Source of the DNA: Symsagittifera roscoffensis
Taxonomy: Eukaryota > Xenacoelomorpha > Acoela > Convolutidae
DNA length: 64,000 bases
Reading direction: 5' to 3'
Assembly (NCBI RefSeq): GCF_963678635.1
Contig: NC_087071.1
Coordinates: 30,308,141-30,372,140 of the forward strand
Part shown: positions 39,101 to 44,672 of the stretch, piece after piece
Layout: every line of letters starts with the position of its first letter
Position numbering within the stretch: the stretch's first letter is position 1
Translations under genes and position numbers: made by a program
The notes under the pieces: model-generated
What the model was told of the DNA's origin: nothing
Database searches by the model: none
The model's input: only the letters and a program-made list of their open reading frames with translations

Positions 39101-41597
39101 AGGCAAGCAATTGGCTTAAACAACTCACTAAGCAAAACAAAATTTGGGGCGGAAGTAACACTCGGATTTTTAGAACATAAAGATCCAAATTTTTGGCGTT
39201 TGACTATGCTTCGGGCCAAGAAATTGAAAAGTTGGGTCGAAGATTTTCTGGAGTATTCAAAAACTTTCTACTTCTCTTAAAAGTTAACTAAGGCCAACAA
39301 ACAAACTTAAGAAAAAACCGAAACAAGAGATGACTATATTATCATTAGAAAATAGACGCCTAGTTAGCCGCGCTAACATCCTCCGCCCCCAAAGGAGCCA
39401 GAACGATTGCAAGTTTCACGATGCGACGGGTGTTATTTAACTGCCTGTGATTACACCCCCTTCTTTATCTAACCCCCTATGATTACATCCCCTTCTTTAT
39501 CACCCCGAATATTATGAATTTTTTGCAAAAAAAAGTGGGATAGTTAAAGAGATGCTAAAAGTGTTAGAAGGAGAACGACAACTATTATGAAATCATTGCA
39601 AAGTTAAGTTTTGAATAAGACTGCTCGTATATCAGGGCAAAGCCCTGAATGTTCCGACTGCCCGTAACTCATATCAAATAATTTTGGGAAAAGGAAATAT
39701 TGAAAACCTATTAACTTTGGACAATGTCAAAGTGTGAAATTTTGATTCGTACAAATTTTATACAACCGCGGATTAGCTAGTCTCAATTCAATTTGGAACG
39801 ATTTTGTTGAACGGGATGATTCGCCACGCGTAAATAATTCGCGTTACGCTCTCAGCTTTATGAATAAAATCTTCAAAGCGCGCATAATTTAAACCAGAAC
39901 TTGGGCAATATGGCAACTTTCAAACACCCTGAACCCAACGAAAAAGGATCAGAGGTGAATTATCTTTTTAAATTTGAACTCAGGAAGTCAATATCTTTAA
40001 AAGGGTGTAAATTTTTTTAAAAATTTTATTTCGGTTGAATAAAAAAAACACACCGATAAAAAAATATTCGGTTTTTTTTGAAAGTCGGAACAGTAACAAT
40101 AAAATAACTTGTGCAAGATCAGACAAAAGTCCGTAGACATAGTTAGTTTGGCTTGTGTTTTGCCTTGGCAATCACCAGTTTTTGCCAACATTCCCCAGCT
40201 TGTCTTTGCAATCTTTTTTGATGTTTGTTAGTATAGACTGTTTCTTTTTTTTAGAACTTAATAGATTAGACAGACGTATAGCATAGTAGACGGATTAGAA
40301 GTGTATTAGACAAATTAGACGTGTAACATTACCTCTCTCATTCGCTTAGCTAGCAAACAAGACTGCTAGTATCAAGGCGAAGCCCTGAATATTTCAACTG
40401 CCTTTTGATGGTGTCTGAATTAGCGCTCATATTAAAAAAAAATGAACAAATTTTTTCAAAAAACAGTGAAAAAAAAGTATATTTTCTGTATAAAATCATC
40501 CCTTAGACCCCTATTTAAAGTGGATATGTACTAGAGTCTTTTCTGTATAAAATCATCCCGTAGACCCCTATTTAAAGTGGAGATGTACTAGAGTCTTATT
40601 TAAAGTGGAGATGTACTAGATGTATCATAGCGGCTGAGAATTGGTTCTTTAACACCTCTCAGATCTTAATTTGGAGATTTTTTGAGATTTGTTTTGAAAC
40701 TTGGTTTCATTCCGGCTGTTAGTTTTAAATTTTCAACAATTTTTTCGGGCAGCGTCTTAAGTTTTTGAAATAATTTTGACCTTCAAGCTGAAAGTTATTA
40801 GAATTAGTTCTTTGGAGTTTGGCGTTTGCCTTTTTGTCAGCCATTTGTGTTGTTTTCTATTGAAAAATTGCATGTCAGATTGCTGCTGAATGAAAATTGT
40901 TTTGAGGCTGATGACCGGAAGCTACATTTAAAACTTGACCTCTGAAAAAGTGCAATCAAGTTGGTTTGCTTTTTTGACTGTTCGATTTTGAAAGTTCGGT
41001 TGTAATTTCACCTCTTTTTCACTGTCTTATGGTCAGAGTTTTTTCAGAAATTTGAGACATTGTCTGATTGATATCTTCGATAAAAACTAAAAAACTTATC
41101 TTTCAAAACTGAAAGTTTGTCAATTTCAACTACAAAAAAACATCTTCGACCGTTTCCAACGCAGCGACAAAAAAACGTCGAGTCTCTATATTGAAAAACG
41201 AGATAGCTGCTTAAAACGAGGAAAAACGTAATGCAGAAGTTTGTAATTTTTGTGAACACAAAGGTCGTTTCGTTGATTTATGTCAAAACGACATTTCATA
41301 TCGGCAATACAAGTTTTGATCTCCGTAGTAATTTATGGCTGCGGTTATAAAAGTCGCACTCCAAATCTTATTTATGGGGATTTTTTAAGGTTCACTGGCT
41401 TTGAAGGGGAACTCAACTTCACCTTTGCAGCCTCTTGGGTCGCCGTATCAGCTTCGCTGATTGCCCTAATTCTAATCGGAATTGTAGTCTGCTGCTGTAG
41501 CGACCAGAGTTCGATTCGGAAAGAGAGGACTAGAAGAGCAAGGCCAAGACACACAGTTAATAGGTGGAAACAGAGAACAACGATTGAGCCTCCCTAA
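20902..41597 (+). CDS. Gene B: claudin/PMP22-like tetraspan membrane protein (spliced, 4 exons)
   Basis: Joining 20902-21112, 23734-23943, 34927-35077 and 41390-41597 gives a single 259-residue frame (780 nt with stop); intron phases are 1, 1 and 2. Seen: TM1 about residues 6-24; first loop with CGLWKICAVGPKEAC (W-x2-C-x7-C, residues 54-68); TM2 about 95-118 (AAGILSIFALLFSTTLIILL); TM3 131-156; an acidic second loop; TM4 204-227 with a candidate N-glycosylation NFT just before it; then CCC and an Arg-rich tail. This is the claudin-superfamily layout, expected at the plasma membrane or cell junctions. It is a tandem paralogue of gene A: two intron positions and phases are shared. Introns are swollen by a BEL element, MITEs and a segmental duplication. 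A candidate AATAAA is at 41948-41953. Confidence 0.82.
21951..22059. repeat. Poly-C run and (TCT)n microsatellite
   Basis: A run of C at about 21951-21964 is followed by TTC/TCT repeats at 21989-22059. The Ser-rich and Glu-rich ORFs read through it are microsatellite artefacts. Confidence 0.9.
22151..23138. mobile_element. TIR element rich in TTATAATNGATTATAAT motifs
   Basis: The ends are inverted copies: CCCGCACTCAGTAAAAAGAG at 22151 and its complement CTCTTTTTACTGAGTGTGGG ending 23138. Both inner flanks are full of GATTATAATNNATTATAA words. A hAT-type MITE (22454-22831) is nested inside. A related degraded copy is at 51745-52535. No coding capacity. Confidence 0.6.
22454..22831. mobile_element. 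hAT-type MITE nested in a TIR element
   Basis: 378 bp between CAGCGGCGGTTTTGGGGGTG and GATCCGCCCCTG, with flanks CTAATAGT and CTTATAGC that match at 6 of 8 positions. Same family as 48130-48492. Confidence 0.65.
23268..23370. repeat. GC-rich (CGGCC)n minisatellite block
   Basis: A sharp GC island in an AT-rich intron: repeats of CCCGGCCCGG with flanking CAGGCCCGGGACC and AGCCCGGGCCCAG, and TGATCACA on both sides. It looks like a small inserted element rather than a CpG promoter. Confidence 0.6.
23734..23943 (+). CDS. Gene B exon 2 (TM2 and start of TM3)
   Basis: After TTTCCAG, encodes the end of loop 1 (TLDLEFDSDSYNVDMKSF), TM2 and KRLDKITTLIIASIA. The donor is T|GTGAGT at 23944, phase 1, equivalent to the gene A exon 3 donor. 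It is clearly GC-richer than the flanks. Confidence 0.85.
23997..24341 (-). repeat. BEL 3' LTR
   Basis: Same 345 bases as the 5' LTR apart from one substitution. It lies 53 bases downstream of the gene B exon 2 donor. Confidence 0.9.
24311..30142 (-). CDS. BEL/Pao gag-pol polyprotein (1943 residues from the first ATG after the TAG)
   Basis: Single uninterrupted frame. In order: Pro/Ser-rich gag; a DUF1759-type gag domain about residues 295-490 (LPELNLEVFDGEPLNWYEWF); Cys/His zinc knuckles about 525-590 (CLSCLQGNHTFRKC); retropepsin-like protease with CDTGSTHSW about 654; reverse transcriptase with ADIEGMFLQV and YMDD about 1064; Pao-type A17 and RNase H region (FGDSSQD, MWTDSTTVLQWL); integrase with an H-H-C-C zinc finger about 1540-1580, core with DYFGPF, SDNGTNF about 1700 and the Glu in GGAWERLVRSV; a DUF5641-type C-terminal domain (TGDLVWVVEHDSPRG). 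All catalytic motifs look intact, so it probably encodes active enzymes if the upstream TAG is bypassed. The encoded protein runs down to just before the 3' LTR and its stop lies in the LTR region. Confidence 0.93.
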   Translation of the reverse strand: MIATDVLQGVGAVVSGGAVVNAGQTTYSEPGGHNRNRIQAQRSSLVQSRLSLHSIENPSSLPQFVASSSNFVTPHLASTPHAEVSQNHNLIPQASGSIPASMPFGNPTINVAPPSVSTVTNPVSLPASQPFVPPLTVPIPISLPIIQPFVPSTVPIPSLLPVSQPHSGPVSTGYQAPAAPSHQPINVPNNPTSFSSEHYNPYSSLWRSAATAQTMPVPQYCAPPSNVFSVTTPVVPPNTVVPYTSSGTKYYTQPQTHPVVETAHQGYFGYPPTYPAPTTGPSYVPNSEQPISARELADIILHSRKDRLPELNLEVFDGEPLNWYEWFGQFQATVDSAMLTDDEKLKYLKTHVKDKAKSAIAEYGYSGVLYKDALATLQRKFGQPHVVVGAHLDKLKNFPALKMHNSDHVISFSAVFSGLVAVFRSLSFNGDLKSVNLLNQGVSKLPPNLKEAWSMHTVRQHWQRLTLLDFNDWLKNKAEGHERLKSLVKVEQPVKQKVVTKVLAGNNKVSSKDEKSREKTRFPPSSLCKGQHALWNCSVFKEKNATQRAKYVAEQKLCLSCLQGNHTFRKCQKARKCPKQDCESTHNVLLHGAEKVFPPKEADRSPSTQTNTNTTSANNAACVKPCEGNAKGILPVALVDVSSGSENSNALALCDTGSTHSWVSAALVERLKLVGTPVNVTTDGFNSAKVSKTQRVHLKVSAKPNESEFSFSFVAFVKHNMYIGPDVINVSELQVKYPQLAPLKATAYNYKEIEIVIGQDFYHAIRPLEHVFGDELDSPCPVRLPIGWVISGPSPDRSSLNSSSFNCVKDDTSLTDQIKTWYELESYGAFKQVDARSTADKRALSILKTETVDDSERYTVPMLWSDNDVSLPNNYYSSLAQLKSLEKRLDKDPLLHKKYTETIREDISKGYVITVNAHDPSSRAEREWYLPHHPVLNTNKPGKVRRVLNGASKFHGTSLNRSLLVGPDLLQNLIFVLLRFRQHKYAVSADIEGMFLQVGVLARDQPSLRFLWRDDPTSSVVVHQYTRHIFGARDSPTCANFALEKTASDNQAEYPEAASAVVQKFYMDDYLDSFENAADALSLSKDLVAMLKLGGFNLTKFVSNVPEVTTALNPDNRESNPSVKDICKSPDQSSHVLGLRWDHVKDTLLVSRGVDRPLDKAITQRTVLSFVSSVFDPIGLVAPYTVKARLLLKDIWSISGQKWDDDLPEEIKQQFLNWHSGLPLLGTLTIPRSYFTEPFDRCELHTFGDSSQDVFCAVSFLRARLAKSQKTELAFVFGKARVAPMKMLSIPKLELQAALLATRLKEEILKALTFKVSNVFMWTDSTTVLQWLNSCNKLPVFVGNRTGEILESTTIDQWNHVLSGDNPADTGTRGISSEALKDSSWVRGPSILRTCDWPFKPNTDVIKKIQLKGPLCDIDTCLETASTFVVDASSEKGPSIRLFKNWDKFSSIVKYKRVLAFMLRVLPSHKHIRTKTLEITDPSELDIAEQKLIYLAQSESFPAEVKILLSDKLITKKSRIAKYSPFIGPAGILRSTGRISRLVETDFDSKHPIILDGRHRVAHMLIRHMHFQHAHQGLDYMRAVVQLKYIVLKLRWLLGNIENTCITCRKRKAKTVVPIMSDLPIERLGYKQPPFSNTGVDYFGPFQVPIRRSTEKRWGFLFTCLTTRAVHIELVPSLDTSSCVMGVERFIARRGTPKTILSDNGTNFVGAQKELLSCVQNWNKVAPAVFVHKGIKWKFNPPSAPHHGGAWERLVRSVKRVLYDILGNRRLTEEVQGTTLCLVEQLLNARPITPVSSDPHDLEALTPNHFILGHSAASFPSLSFEDNFDYKKRYARAQSYASAVWSRWLREYVPSLNKRAKWHNDSDVTLKTGDLVWVVEHDSPRGHYPLARIAKLHYGKDGCARSADIKTVTSELIRPTVKLAPVLPSLGAEDVAAQNVTNA
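24342..24354 (-). promoter_or_regulatory. BEL polypurine tract
   Basis: On the minus strand AGGGGCGGAGGA abuts the 3' LTR, the expected primer site for plus-strand synthesis. It overlaps the polyprotein C-terminal codons (GAED). Confidence 0.65.
30200..31030 (-). CDS. BEL gag N-terminal part, ends at an in-frame TAG
   Basis: An open frame runs from 31030 to a TAG at 30202-30200 on the minus strand, in the same frame as the downstream 1943-residue polyprotein. It is Glu/Lys/Gln-rich and helical (coiled-coil-like, e.g. LKAQQNKIKEQQGSLELEEL). The first in-frame ATG is at 30757, yet the sequence upstream of it already looks coding, so the true start is unclear; a 16-base local duplication at about 31021-31047 may have disturbed it. 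The stop context is CAA TAG CAG. Either a C-to-T mutation of a Gln codon or programmed readthrough would explain it. Confidence 0.7.
   Translation of the reverse strand, partial: FELSIDPRARDENFQKRVQRLFAKRTKLENELYKCHEIIIENIEIQSRSSKIDTQIQNCKSLIETAVEINEELIKLASKSVDPDKLIPAQDMWLHTVTSRNDTVLQKAASYKAGLNVEPEETELDNVAESLSTIVTTQPQDSHEADARSKVSRYSSRHHKSGLHKSSRYTVAQSKTSTEKRRDLLVLKKQQEELERQAKVSLKLKAQQNKIKEQQGSLELEELAEVHRKKLAEIELKEFELEEELSAASEKIGNASVTHVDPQRTEQWVENVVTEQ
31092..31603 (-). repeat. Three tandem hairpin repeats in the BEL leader
   Basis: Units at 31092-31210, 31290-31409 and 31482-31603, spaced about 195 bases. Each has a stem (arms 31110-31120 with 31178-31188; 31307-31317 with 31375-31385; 31501-31509 with 31572-31580) and a conserved loop core with AACAACACAC, CGGAG and GAGGATGAA. 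The arms are ATTAAGTAAGT, ATTAAGCAAGT and ATCAGGCAA; each opposite arm has changed to keep perfect pairing. This covariation supports a selected RNA (or DNA) structure between the primer-binding site and gag. A packaging, dimerisation or translation role is inference. Confidence 0.75.
32229..32246 (-). promoter_or_regulatory. BEL primer-binding site, tRNA-Lys-like
   Basis: Three bases inside the 5' LTR the minus strand reads TGGCGCCCACAGAGGGAT. It starts TGGCGCCC as do tRNA-Lys primer-binding sites. The tRNA identity is inferred from that resemblance. Confidence 0.6.
32250..32594 (-). repeat. BEL 5' LTR
   Basis: Read on the minus strand it starts TGTTGCAGCG and ends AGCGCACA, the canonical TG...CA form. 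It should hold promoter and poly(A) functions, but I could not place them exactly. Confidence 0.9.
32624..32652 (+). pseudogene. Echo of gene B exon 2 end (copy 1)
   Basis: TTTAATCTCAGCATCAATCG then CTTGTGAGA resembles the exon 2 terminus plus donor (CTAATCATAGCATCAATTGC then CTGTGAGT). Sits 25 bases beyond the BEL insertion. Confidence 0.55.
32795..32823 (+). pseudogene. Echo of gene B exon 2 end (copy 2)
   Basis: AAATCATTATAGCATCAGTC then GCTTGAG, again like the exon 2 end, with the donor lost. Confidence 0.5.
33481..33520 (+). pseudogene. Echo of gene B exon 2 end (copy 3)
   Basis: AACAATAACGACATTGATCA then CTGGATCAATAGCTTATGAG matches exon 2 AAGATAACGACACTAATCAT and following. Lies within segmental-duplication copy 1. 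Confidence 0.55.
34390..34724. mobile_element. hAT-type MITE
   Basis: CAGCGGATTTAGGGGTGGGG to GATTCGCCCCTG, same family as 22454-22831. Shares position with the partial copy at 38876 inside the duplication. A separate family end (CTAGATCCGCCCCTG) is at 33596-33635. Confidence 0.6.
34927..35077 (+). CDS. Gene B exon 3 (TM3 and loop 2)
   Basis: After TTTCAG, the frame FFLSAICPVIILVCYL completes TM3; an acidic loop (SKSEPPESGAESNTY) follows. The donor AA|GTAGAT at 35078, phase 2, fits exon 4. An in-frame TAG directly at this donor (35079-35081) would end a three-TM protein if unspliced. Confidence 0.78.
35095..35205 (+). repeat. tRNA-derived SINE-like sequence
   Basis: An A-box-like TGGCGCATCGG (35105-35115) and a B-box-like GGTTCAAATCG (35148-35158) stand 43 bases apart, as in an RNA polymerase III promoter. 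The ends do not pair into an acceptor stem, so a functional tRNA is unlikely. Confidence 0.5.
35804..36010 (+). mobile_element. Poly-C/poly-G-ended TIR element
   Basis: GGCTTTTTTTCC then a C run at the left; a G run then GGAAAAAGAGCC at the right. The interior (CAGACTAATTAGGCC-like, AATTAACCT) matches 36345-36509 in inverted orientation. Confidence 0.6.
36191..36290 (-). mobile_element. HINE-like 3' end, truncated body
   Basis: GACTGCTCGTATATCAGGGC with the CAGGGCAAAGCCCTG hairpin at 36211-36225, then a short stretch shared with 39613-40100. Confidence 0.6.
36345..36509 (-). mobile_element. Inverted second copy of the poly-C/poly-G-ended element
   Basis: Starts GGCTCCCCCCCCC and ends GGGGGGAAGAGCC; interior is the reverse complement of 35804-36010. 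The two could fold on each other. Confidence 0.6.
36620..36844. mobile_element. 225-bp MITE with perfect 8-bp TSD
   Basis: Inverted ends GGCTCTTTTCCAGTTTC and GAAACTGGAAAAGAGCC. It is flanked by CAAAATGG at 36612-36619 and 36845-36852. Eight-base duplications suggest hAT-type transposition. A solo end of the family is at about 37089. Confidence 0.8.
37590..37630 (+). pseudogene. Echo of gene B exon 2 end (copy 4)
   Basis: ACAATAACGAAACTGATCAA then TGCATCAACTGCATATGA; counterpart of copy 3 in segmental-duplication copy 2. Confidence 0.5.
37805..37867 (+). pseudogene. Best preserved echo of gene B exon 2 (copy 5)
   Basis: Still reads YTNRLDKITTLIIASIA, versus YTKRLDKITTLIIASIA in exon 2. The donor GTGAGT has become AGGAGT, giving an in-frame TAG. 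It lies in intron 3, downstream of exon 3, so it cannot simply be an alternative exon 2. Confidence 0.75.
39362..39430 (-). pseudogene. Relic of a second BEL pol end with polypurine tract
   Basis: The minus strand reads RIVKLAIVLAPLGAEDVSAA, matching RPTVKLAPVLPSLGAEDVAA of the intact BEL, and ends in a GGGGGCGGAGGATGT tract like the polypurine tract/LTR junction. Only about 70 bases remain. Confidence 0.6.
39613..40100 (-). mobile_element. HINE-like element, full length
   Basis: 3' hairpin CAGGGCAAAGCCCTG at 39633-39647 next to GTTCCGACTG; the other end shows GAAAGTCGGAAC at about 40080-40096, the asymmetric inverted partner. The body carries CAATTTGGAACGATTTTGTT. Confidence 0.7.
40354..40410 (-). 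mobile_element. HINE-like 3' end
   Basis: AAGACTGCTAGTATCAAGGC, GAAGCCCTGAATATTTCAAC, TGCC; truncated after that. Confidence 0.6.
40483..40620. repeat. 57-bp tandem repeat, 2.4 copies
   Basis: TTTCTGTATAAAATCATCCC starts at 40483 and 40540; a partial third unit (TATTTAAAGTGGAGATGTAC) follows. Confidence 0.85.
41390..41597 (+). CDS. Gene B exon 4 (TM4 and tail)
   Basis: The acceptor TTTTTTAAG|G restores the frame as K|FTGFEGELNFTF, then TM4 (AASWVAVSASLIALILIGIV), CCC and an Arg-rich tail ending TIEPP before TAA. The W in TM4 and the CCC align with gene A. Confidence 0.78.
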
Positions 41598-44480
41598 GGG
41601 ATCTAATTTTTAAACAAGTTTGCTTCCTGCTATTTTTGAGGGATAATTTTGAATTGATTGTCATCTATCAATATAATGCTTTTGAAAATTTAAGCTGGGT
41701 TTTTTTGCGTGTAAATTTTTGTAAGAATTATAAAAAACTGAAAGTTCTAAAAAGCGAGAAAGAAAAAAAACTGAAAGTGTTGATTAAATTTTAGATTGTG
41801 CATAGAGTCATTTCTTGTTACTTTCAGTTGTTGGTTTTAGTAGCTGGTGCATGTTCAAGATCGATTGAAAATTATTCGAATTAAGAATATGAAAACCGTC
41901 AATATAAAAAAAGCGCGAGATCTTTAATTTTTTACTATGGTGAATGAAATAAATTCACTAAAGTTGTTTAAAACCTTACAATTGTTTTCTATTAATTACA
42001 ATAATGTGCAGCAATTTTACACCTAAATGATAAAATGAAACAGGTGCTAAAAGAGCTTTTAAACCGTAATGACAATAAAATAGAGTCGCTTGCATAGATT
42101 CATCGAATTGTTTTGTTCAAATGTTTAATTACAATTAAATCATTGAATTTGTAGCATATTTAATCTAAGATTATCAAAGGGCGAGTAAAAATTTAACTTA
42201 TTAAAACGTATCAAATATATTGCAAGAATTAGGAAACTCAGTTTGGATCGTGACTTCGCAAGTTTTGAAAGTTGCTTATGCGATAAAACAATCGAAGAAT
42301 TGTTGAAAAAAGCCCTAAATTAGATTAGTTTTTTAAAATCACAGCGTTGAGTCTTTTTTAACACAAACTTTTCAATTGGATGTTTTTCAGTTCTTCAACT
42401 GAATGTTTTTTCAAGATTTACTTTGAGTTTTTGTTTCATTCCTACTGTGCAATTAAGGTAAATGCAAACTGTTGGCAAATTTTTCCACTGAAAAACGAAT
42501 CAGATCGAATTTCGTCAGACTAACACAGCTCATTTCGACGTCGGTTTTCAGTTGACCTCTAATTTCTTAACGTAGAAATTGTGTTCAAAAAAATTAATCA
42601 GCCTAAAATTTGAAGAGGTTTTGACGAGTTAAAAGGTTACCGATATTGCCCACACTTTGGCATCAACTACAGTGCTGATTCAAATAAACCAAACACAACA
42701 AAAAATATTGTAAAATTCACATATCTTTTTCTCAAGTTGGATTCGAGCTAGTGAAGAGAACAATATTTGCCTGAAACTTTACCAGAAATGTTATGGTGTA
42801 ATTTTTTTTGCATAAACCCAAAATTAAAACAAAAGGAACAAAGAATTTTCTCCGTACGGGTAAAACTTTTCTTTTGATATATATAGTTTTAAATAATTAA
42901 TACTATAGTTTCAGCGTAAATTTATGTTAATGAAAAAGGGCAAAATGGCGCATTTTTTGGTAAAATTGCGCCACGAAAAATCAACTGAAATTTTAAGCAA
43001 TTTTTGCTCTCTTCTTTTTTTTGTCCAATCTTAACCCAATTTGAAAAAAAAAACATTTTTGAAAATTCAAGTTTTGCTTGTTTCGACCAGATAAGTTAAA
43101 TCAAATTGTATACGAAGAGCTCAATCACTTCAGTTAAAGTTTAAATTCTAAAAATTAAACAAATTTTGATTTTTCAAAGAAATTTTTGATAGATTTTATA
43201 GAAACAAATTTGAAAGATGTTAACCGCTTGAGCTTGAAATTTTCCACTGATCTTTCCGTGATTGTAGGGGTTTATAATGATTAGTTTGTCCAATATGTGA
43301 TTACTAACCCGCGGTATATTGCTTGCCTATAATATAAAATCAGCAATTACAATCGGCTAAGAATCAACATCAAATTTGCTTGGGCAAACTACTGGTCCAA
43401 TTGTAGTTCACAATGGGCGACGGAAAAAAGATAGCCATAAACTTTTTGTCATTGATGAAATTTCAAAACTTGTTAATTTGATTTTACTCATCTCTCAGAA
43501 AAACTGTGTTAACGCGCACAACTCATTCAGTTGTGAAAAAAATGATTGTCGTGATGAAAATATGAAATAAAAACACTAGTAGCAGAGGTAGATCTGTGAT
43601 TTATTTCGATTTTCAAAAAAGTTTCAAAAGCTTGTAGACTTTTTTTGGTCAAAGAAATTGGTTTTCTGATCTCTCTGAAATTTTATAAAGACCCTATTTC
43701 GACCAAATTTTCTGCAGGCAAATTTCTGATATTTTTTTACTCATTTCACATAATCAATTTAAGAATTTGGTCACCAAACAAACATCAAAAATTTGGCCGT
43801 GTGACCAAAAAAAACCGCAGTCTTCTTAAGTACCTCTGTTTATGACTATATTTTTAGATATTCAAGACTCAGAAACAAAAAATGTGCTTTAAAGGGTCCA
43901 TTGAAGATGCTTAAGTTAGACTCTTAGACGTTTTAATAGGATATTGGATATCAAGTGGATTGTGGAACTTCATTGCATCTATGCTGCCTCTTAAAAATAT
44001 TTAAATATGAGTCATCTGAAACTGAACTTAAAAGTGCAACCCGAATAATCGAACTCTAAAGATGAAGATGAAATTTGTCACATGTAAAGTATGAAACAAG
44101 TAATTAAAAAGCTAACCTTCTTCCATTTGAAACATATTAATCTTGAATATTCAGAGGTAACTAAATTAAAACTACGAAAACACACCATCTAATTACAGTA
44201 AAGGTTGTTCCTAAGGTTATAAAAGTAAGATCTTATCCATTTTAGCCCGCTTGAAAATATAGAAATAGATATTTTACAGCTTGCAAGGGCTATAAATTTT
44301 CCGATCGTAGGCTTGTGCCTTTAATTCAACAACCCACATTTTCATATGCGCAAAAAGGCAAAAAAAGGTAGGCTTAAAAATTACACAAAAAATGACTTGA
44401 AAAGTCTACATTTCAACACCAAATTCTTTTCATCAGTTTGGGCAATTTTTTTTCCTGAATTTTGAAGTGAATGTACAGGA
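41598..44480. other. Gene B 3' flank; no gene recognised
   Basis: AT-rich; candidate AATAAA at 41948-41953. A 65-residue ORF at 43376-43570 has no recognisable features. Confidence 0.5.
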
Positions 44481-44672
44481 GACTCCCTCATGTGCAAACG
44501 ACCGAAGATGTGCGAAGAAAAGTTTATTAGCCAATCATAATTCATCATTCATAAATTCAAAGGAAACAAGCATTAAAATCAGTAAGTTTTGGACAGTTTC
44601 AAAGGCACTGATTGGTTGAAAAAAAAAAGCGCATTCGGACCTTTGTGCATGAGAAAAGCTCTCAGATGGGCG
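44481..44672. mobile_element. Small TIR element related to 9891-10303
   Basis: Left CTCATGTGCAAACGACCGAA and right TTCGGACCTTTGTGCATGAG are inverted near-copies. Both family members contain CCAATCA-type words near the ends. Confidence 0.55.

Larger units (their letters stand above)
36853..39105 (+). repeat. Segmental duplication copy 2
   Basis: Collinear with 32886-34725, but retains an extra part (about 37690-38065) including exon-2 echo copy 5. Both copies encode the same chance peptide KKQETRRGSQKSGYTI on the minus strand, a sign of close relation. Confidence 0.7.
35078..41389 (+). other. Gene B intron 3
   Basis: 6.3 kb, GTAGAT...TTTAAG, phase 2, private to gene B. Contains a tRNA-like SINE, two poly-C/G-ended inverted elements, an 8-bp-TSD MITE, duplication copy 2, a BEL relic, HINE-like copies and a tandem repeat. 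From 40620 to 41389 nothing is recognised. Confidence 0.7.

Noticed and set aside
43376-43570. 65-residue ORF as a third claudin-like exon
   Set aside because: No membrane segment and no W-x2-C motif.
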